Source: Streptomyces scabichelini
Lineage (GTDB): Bacteria > Actinomycetota > Actinomycetes > Streptomycetales > Streptomycetaceae
Direction: 5' to 3'
Length of the DNA stretch: 64,000 bases
Assembly (NCBI RefSeq): GCF_011045015.1
Contig: NZ_JAAKZY010000006.1
Coordinates: forward strand, 1 to 64,000
Part shown: piece by piece, positions 61,053 through 64,000 of the stretch
Numbering within the stretch: the first letter of the stretch is position 1
Layout of the letters: every line of letters begins with the position of its first letter
Translations under genes and position numbers: made by a program
The notes under the pieces: model-generated
Told to the model about the DNA's origin: nothing
What the model saw: the letters and a program-made list of their open reading frames with translations, nothing else
Database searches by the model: none

Positions 61053-62579
61053 ATGCAGCAACCCAGCGGTCCGCTCGTCACGCCCGTCGCGGTGAGCGCG
61101 GCGCGAAGGACGGCCGTGCTGACGGTGATGTGCCTCGCCCTCGCCGTTGTGGTCGGCATGCTCGCCTCGCTCCTGGTGGCCGTGCCCGACATCGCGCGGG
61201 ACCTGCGGGCCACCGAGTCCGAGCTGCAATGGATCATGAACGCGTACGGGGTGACCTTCGCCGGCCTCCTGCTCCTGGGCGGCGCATTGGGCGACCGGTA
61301 CGGACGCAAGGGCGTCCTGCTCGCCGGTCTCGCCGTCTTCGCGTTCGCCTCGGGCGCCGTCCTGTGGATCGACGACGTGAACCTGATGATCGGCCTGCGC
61401 GGGCTGGCCGGAGTGGGAGCCGCCCTGGTCATGCCGATGACCCTGTCGATCATCACTCATGTCTTCCCGCCCGAGGAGCGCGGCCGGGCGGTCGGCATCT
61501 GGTCCGGGGTCAGCTTCGGCTCAGCCCTGCTGGCCGTACTCCTGGCCGGCGGGCTGCTCGAGGCATACTCGTGGCGCTCGGTGTTCGTGGCCAACACCGT
61601 GCTAGCTGCCCTCGCCTTCGTGACCGCGGCCGTGCTCGCGCCGACCTCGAAGAACGCGGAGTCCACGCCCCTCGACGCACTGGGTGCACTGCTGTCGGTC
61701 GTGGGTATCGGCGCGTTGGTCTTCGGCATCGTGGAGGGGCCGGAGCTCGGCTGGAGCGACGGTACGGTGCTCGCCGGCTTCGCCGTAGGGGTCGCGGGCC
61801 TCGTCGCGTTCGTGCTCTGGGAGCTGAAGGCCGAGCACCCGCTGCTCGATCCGCGGCTGTTCCGCCTGCGCGGCGTGTCCGCGGGTTCACTGATCATCAC
61901 GGCCGAGTCGATCGCCATGCTCGGCTTCTTCTTCCTCGGCCTGCAGTATCTGCAGGAAATCCTCGGCTACTCGCCCATCCAGTCCGGGCTCGCTCTCGTC
62001 GCGATGGCCGCCGGTGCCATGGTGTTCTCACCTGTCGCCCCCGGATTCGCCAAGCGCTACGGCATGCGGGCCGTCATGACGCTGGGCATGGCGGTGATCG
62101 CGGCCGGGCTCGGCGTGCTGGGTGTCACCGTCGACAGCGGGAGCATCTGGACCTTCCTCACCGCCACCACCCTGCTCGGCGCGGGCATCGCGTTCGCCGC
62201 GACCCCGGCCACCGAGGCCATCGTGGCCGCCCTGCCGCCCGCCAAGCAGGGAGTCGCCTCCGCGCTGAACGACCTGACCCGCGAACTCGGTGGCGTGCTC
62301 GGCATCGCGATCCTCGGCAGTGTCTTCAACACCACGTACCGTGCCGACACCGGAGATGCGGTGCGAGGTCTGCCGACCGAAGCCGCGGAGACCGCTCGCG
62401 ACTCCCTGACCGGCGCGCTCCGTACGGCCGACCAACTCGGCGGACGACCCGGTGCCGAACTGGCAGACGCGGCGCGCGATGCGTTCAACGCCGGCATGAC
62501 CAACGCGCTCCTCGGAGGTATCGCCGTCGTCCTCCTCGGCACCCTCGCGGCCGTGTTGCTGCTGCCCCGACGCCGCTGA
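61053..62579 (+). CDS. DHA2-type MFS drug exporter (14 TM), TetR-controlled
   Basis: A protein of 508 residues with 14 predicted membrane helices, motif A GGALGDRYGRKGVLL, and the DHA2 ELQWIMNAYGVTFAGLLLLG segment. A long extracytoplasmic loop occurs before the final helix (residues about 425-480). Drug-proton antiport is likely. GGAGT lies 7 bp before ATG 61053. The promoter is covered by repeated TetR operator sequences, so expression should be induced by a ligand of the divergent TetR protein. Confidence 0.9.
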   Translation: MQQPSGPLVTPVAVSAARRTAVLTVMCLALAVVVGMLASLLVAVPDIARDLRATESELQWIMNAYGVTFAGLLLLGGALGDRYGRKGVLLAGLAVFAFASGAVLWIDDVNLMIGLRGLAGVGAALVMPMTLSIITHVFPPEERGRAVGIWSGVSFGSALLAVLLAGGLLEAYSWRSVFVANTVLAALAFVTAAVLAPTSKNAESTPLDALGALLSVVGIGALVFGIVEGPELGWSDGTVLAGFAVGVAGLVAFVLWELKAEHPLLDPRLFRLRGVSAGSLIITAESIAMLGFFFLGLQYLQEILGYSPIQSGLALVAMAAGAMVFSPVAPGFAKRYGMRAVMTLGMAVIAAGLGVLGVTVDSGSIWTFLTATTLLGAGIAFAATPATEAIVAALPPAKQGVASALNDLTRELGGVLGIAILGSVFNTTYRADTGDAVRGLPTEAAETARDSLTGALRTADQLGGRPGAELADAARDAFNAGMTNALLGGIAVVLLGTLAAVLLLPRRR

Positions 62580-62640
62580 GGGGTGCGCGGGACCATCGGC
62601 GGATCGCCGTCCGCCGCGAACCGGGTCCCGCATGCCTCGG

Positions 62641-63054
62641 TCAGCGTACGGTCAGGGTGCCCTTCATCTCGGGATGGAGGGTGCAGACGAAGGAGTAACT
62701 GCCGCTCTGGGAGGGGGCGGTGAGCGTGCCGGTCTTGCCGCCGTCGATGGTTCCGGTGTCGAATGCCTCGCCTTGCGTAGCGGTCACGGTGTGCGCGGCG
62801 GAGTCCTCATTGACGACGGTGATCTTCTCGCCCGCTTTCACCGTCAACGTGGCTGGGCTGAAGGCGAAGTTCTTCATCGTGATGCGGACCGCGTCGGCGG
62901 TCGCCGGGGGCGATGCGGGACTGGAGTACGCCGGGCTTGACGTGGTCGAGGGTGAGTTGTCGTCCCCGTCCGAGCAAGCGGGCACCAGCAACAGGGCTGT
63001 GACTGCCGCGAGGACGAGGGGAGCGGTGCGTCGGCGGTGGGGTGAAGGTGACAT
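62641..63054 (-). CDS. Cupredoxin-domain lipoprotein
   Basis: A protein of 137 residues with a lipoprotein signal (LLLVPAC, Cys27), a Ser/Pro-rich spacer, and a plastocyanin-like fold. Type-1 copper ligands are visible as His in SAAHTVT and Cys, His and Met in FVCTLHPEM. It should bind one copper outside the membrane for electron transfer or copper storage. Neighbouring genes to the right look copper-related. Confidence 0.9.
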   Translation of the reverse strand: MSPSPHRRRTAPLVLAAVTALLLVPACSDGDDNSPSTTSSPAYSSPASPPATADAVRITMKNFAFSPATLTVKAGEKITVVNEDSAAHTVTATQGEAFDTGTIDGGKTGTLTAPSQSGSYSFVCTLHPEMKGTLTVR

Positions 63055-63307
63055 CGGAGTCGTCCTTCGGGGATCGGAGTACCGAGTGGCGTCAGGCGGG
63101 GCGCCGGACGGCCTTGTCGTCGCGTACTCCGGCGGGAGGGGACGGCGGCCCGCAGGGGGTCGCGCTCGTATGGCCGGTTTCAGGGAGCCTGTTCACGGAG
63201 CCTGACTCGGCCTTTACCCCGGAGGGGTGTGTTGTCAGCTCGCTGGAAGTGCCGGGCGAGGGGAGACGGATCGGGTGGGGACGTGCGTGTGACGACACCG
63301 CGGGCCG

Positions 63308-63643
63308 GTGCTCGCCCGGAGCCGAAGCCGTGCGGCGCTTGGTGTGCTGGCGGCCGTCTGGGTCGCGTTTGCCGTCCTCGTCCACCATGAGTCGACCCTA
63401 ACTCCGAGTCCGCACGATATGTCCCCCATATCCATGGCGGCCACGGCGAGGCACACCACCGACTCACCCGTCTCGTTCCCGCACGCACCGCGTTTCGCTC
63501 CGGACCGTCCGTCGGCTCACGGGCACACCCCGCCCACGATCGGGGGCGACGCCACCGACTGTCCGGGCGCCGACCTCCAGCACTGCGCTGCGGCAGGCAT
63601 TGAAAAGGTCAAGGCCTTCCCTCAGGGAAGGCGCCCCGCGTGA
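63308..63643 (+). CDS. Small His-rich membrane-anchored protein (DUF6153-like)
   Basis: A protein of 111 residues with one N-terminal membrane segment (LGVLAAVWVAFAVLVHH) followed by an extracytoplasmic part rich in His, Met, Ser and Pro. It ends in DCPGADLQHCAAAGIEKV, like the short DUF6153 proteins of Streptomyces. The start is GTG with a weak ribosome site. A role in extracellular copper handling is inferred from its place between a cupredoxin and a secreted oxidase-like lipoprotein. Confidence 0.55.
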   Translation: MLARSRSRAALGVLAAVWVAFAVLVHHESTLTPSPHDMSPISMAATARHTTDSPVSFPHAPRFAPDRPSAHGHTPPTIGGDATDCPGADLQHCAAAGIEKVKAFPQGRRPA

Positions 63644-63838
63644 GTCCCACGTCGCGACCGGCCGCCTCTCCCAGCCCTGTGACCGCCGGATCCGCCGAAC
63701 GCGCCCCGCCCGACCTGTCCGTCCTCTCTCTCCTGCGCATATAGGCCGCGACGTCCCGGTACGGGCGGGACCCGCCCGCAGCCCATCGCGTCGTCGCCCG
63801 AGCGACGAGGCGCAGCCAGAGACTGAGGAACCTTCACC

Positions 63839-64000
63839 GTGAACAACATCAACCGTCGTTCCCTCCTGCTCGCAGGCCTCGGCGCCGGCACGCTCGTCGC
63901 GTGCGGCGGCTCGTCGAGCAGCCCCGCCCTGCCGAGCCCCTCGGGCATCGCCGTCGCCCGTACCGAGAAGAAGCACCGCGGCACCGGCACTGAGCGGCAG
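63839..64000 (+). CDS. N-terminal fragment of a secreted lipoprotein, possible multicopper oxidase
   Basis: The frame runs open from GTG 63839 to the window edge (54 codons). It encodes NRRSLLLAGLGAGTLVACGG, a twin-arginine-like or Sec lipoprotein leader with Cys at about residue 22, then a Ser/Pro linker. The rest lies outside the window. A multicopper oxidase is a guess from the leader style and the copper context. AGGAA precedes the start by about 8 bases. Confidence 0.55.
   Translation, partial: MNNINRRSLLLAGLGAGTLVACGGSSSSPALPSPSGIAVARTEKKHRGTGTERQ

Noticed and set aside
63092..63388. Minus-strand frame of 98 codons upstream of the cupredoxin gene
   Set aside because: No hydrophobic core, domain or ribosome site. 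It overlaps the better-supported plus-strand small protein.

Overview
The window is high-GC actinobacterial chromosome, most likely Streptomyces. The signs are pervasive GTG and TTG starts, stop/start overlaps of the ATGA and GTGA type, very few TTA codons, and families typical of the genus (double-domain Lrp regulators, an ExxR-less P450, ROK regulators, FmdA/FmdB, GH92, AbgT). No rRNA, tRNA, CRISPR array or intact mobile element was seen.

Region 1 (1-8800) is part of an aromatic or sterol-ring catabolic cluster. It holds an IclR regulator, two hot-dog (MaoC-type) hydratases, an orphan NMT1-type binding protein, and a seven-gene operon. That operon encodes a ferredoxin reductase, a 7Fe ferredoxin, the three meta-cleavage lower-pathway enzymes (hydratase, acylating acetaldehyde dehydrogenase, aldolase), a luciferase-like flavin oxidoreductase and an alpha/beta hydrolase with His at the nucleophile position. 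The ring-opening dioxygenase and the oxygenase fed by the ferredoxin are not in the window. Region 2 (8800-15600) is an amide/amine nitrogen block: AbgT transporter with an amidohydrolase, a double Lrp regulator, and a FluG-like amidohydrolase with a glutamine-synthetase-family ligase. An ExxR-less P450 follows (15742-17154).

Region 3 (17177-29519) looks like a sugar or inositol-like catabolic locus. A minus-strand run encodes Gfo/Idh/MocA dehydrogenase, TIM-barrel isomerase, a Dpp/Opp-type ABC importer with a permease-ATPase fusion, and an MDR oxidoreductase. It diverges from a ROK regulator followed by a second dehydrogenase/isomerase pair. A 12-bp perfect inverted repeat sits at the ROK promoter. 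Region 4 (29654-34703) is a formamide/acetamide locus: FmdA, FmdB, a MetX-like hydrolase, a small membrane protein and an AmiC-like amide sensor without signal peptide, divergent from a MarR regulator.

Region 5 (34800-46200) is mixed: an MFS exporter, a decayed GNAT gene, a secreted NLP-type necrosis protein, a Lys/Ala-rich winged-helix protein, an F420-reductase-like protein, FprA with an upstream iron box, a P450, a Gfo/Idh/MocA protein and an ABC exporter. Region 6 (46297-58400) holds a secreted GH92 whose usual catalytic-acid position is Gln, an AlkD-like protein, and a metal module (P1B-4 ATPase, ArsR sensor with an alpha5 site, 27%-His protein). It continues with an inverted, decayed GNAT remnant, an FBP-domain protein divergent from a TetR regulator over a 10-bp inverted repeat, an SGNH esterase and a pectate lyase. 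Region 7 (58600-64000) has two DHA2 drug exporters, one behind a CsoR-like palindrome and one behind triplicated TetR operators. It ends in a probable copper cluster (cupredoxin lipoprotein, small His-rich membrane protein, start of a secreted oxidase-like lipoprotein).

Three genes carry the rare TTA codon (39000-39629, the end of the P450 at 41197, and the pectate-lyase leader), which would tie them to bldA developmental control. All functions are read from sequence motifs and context only. No database search was run.
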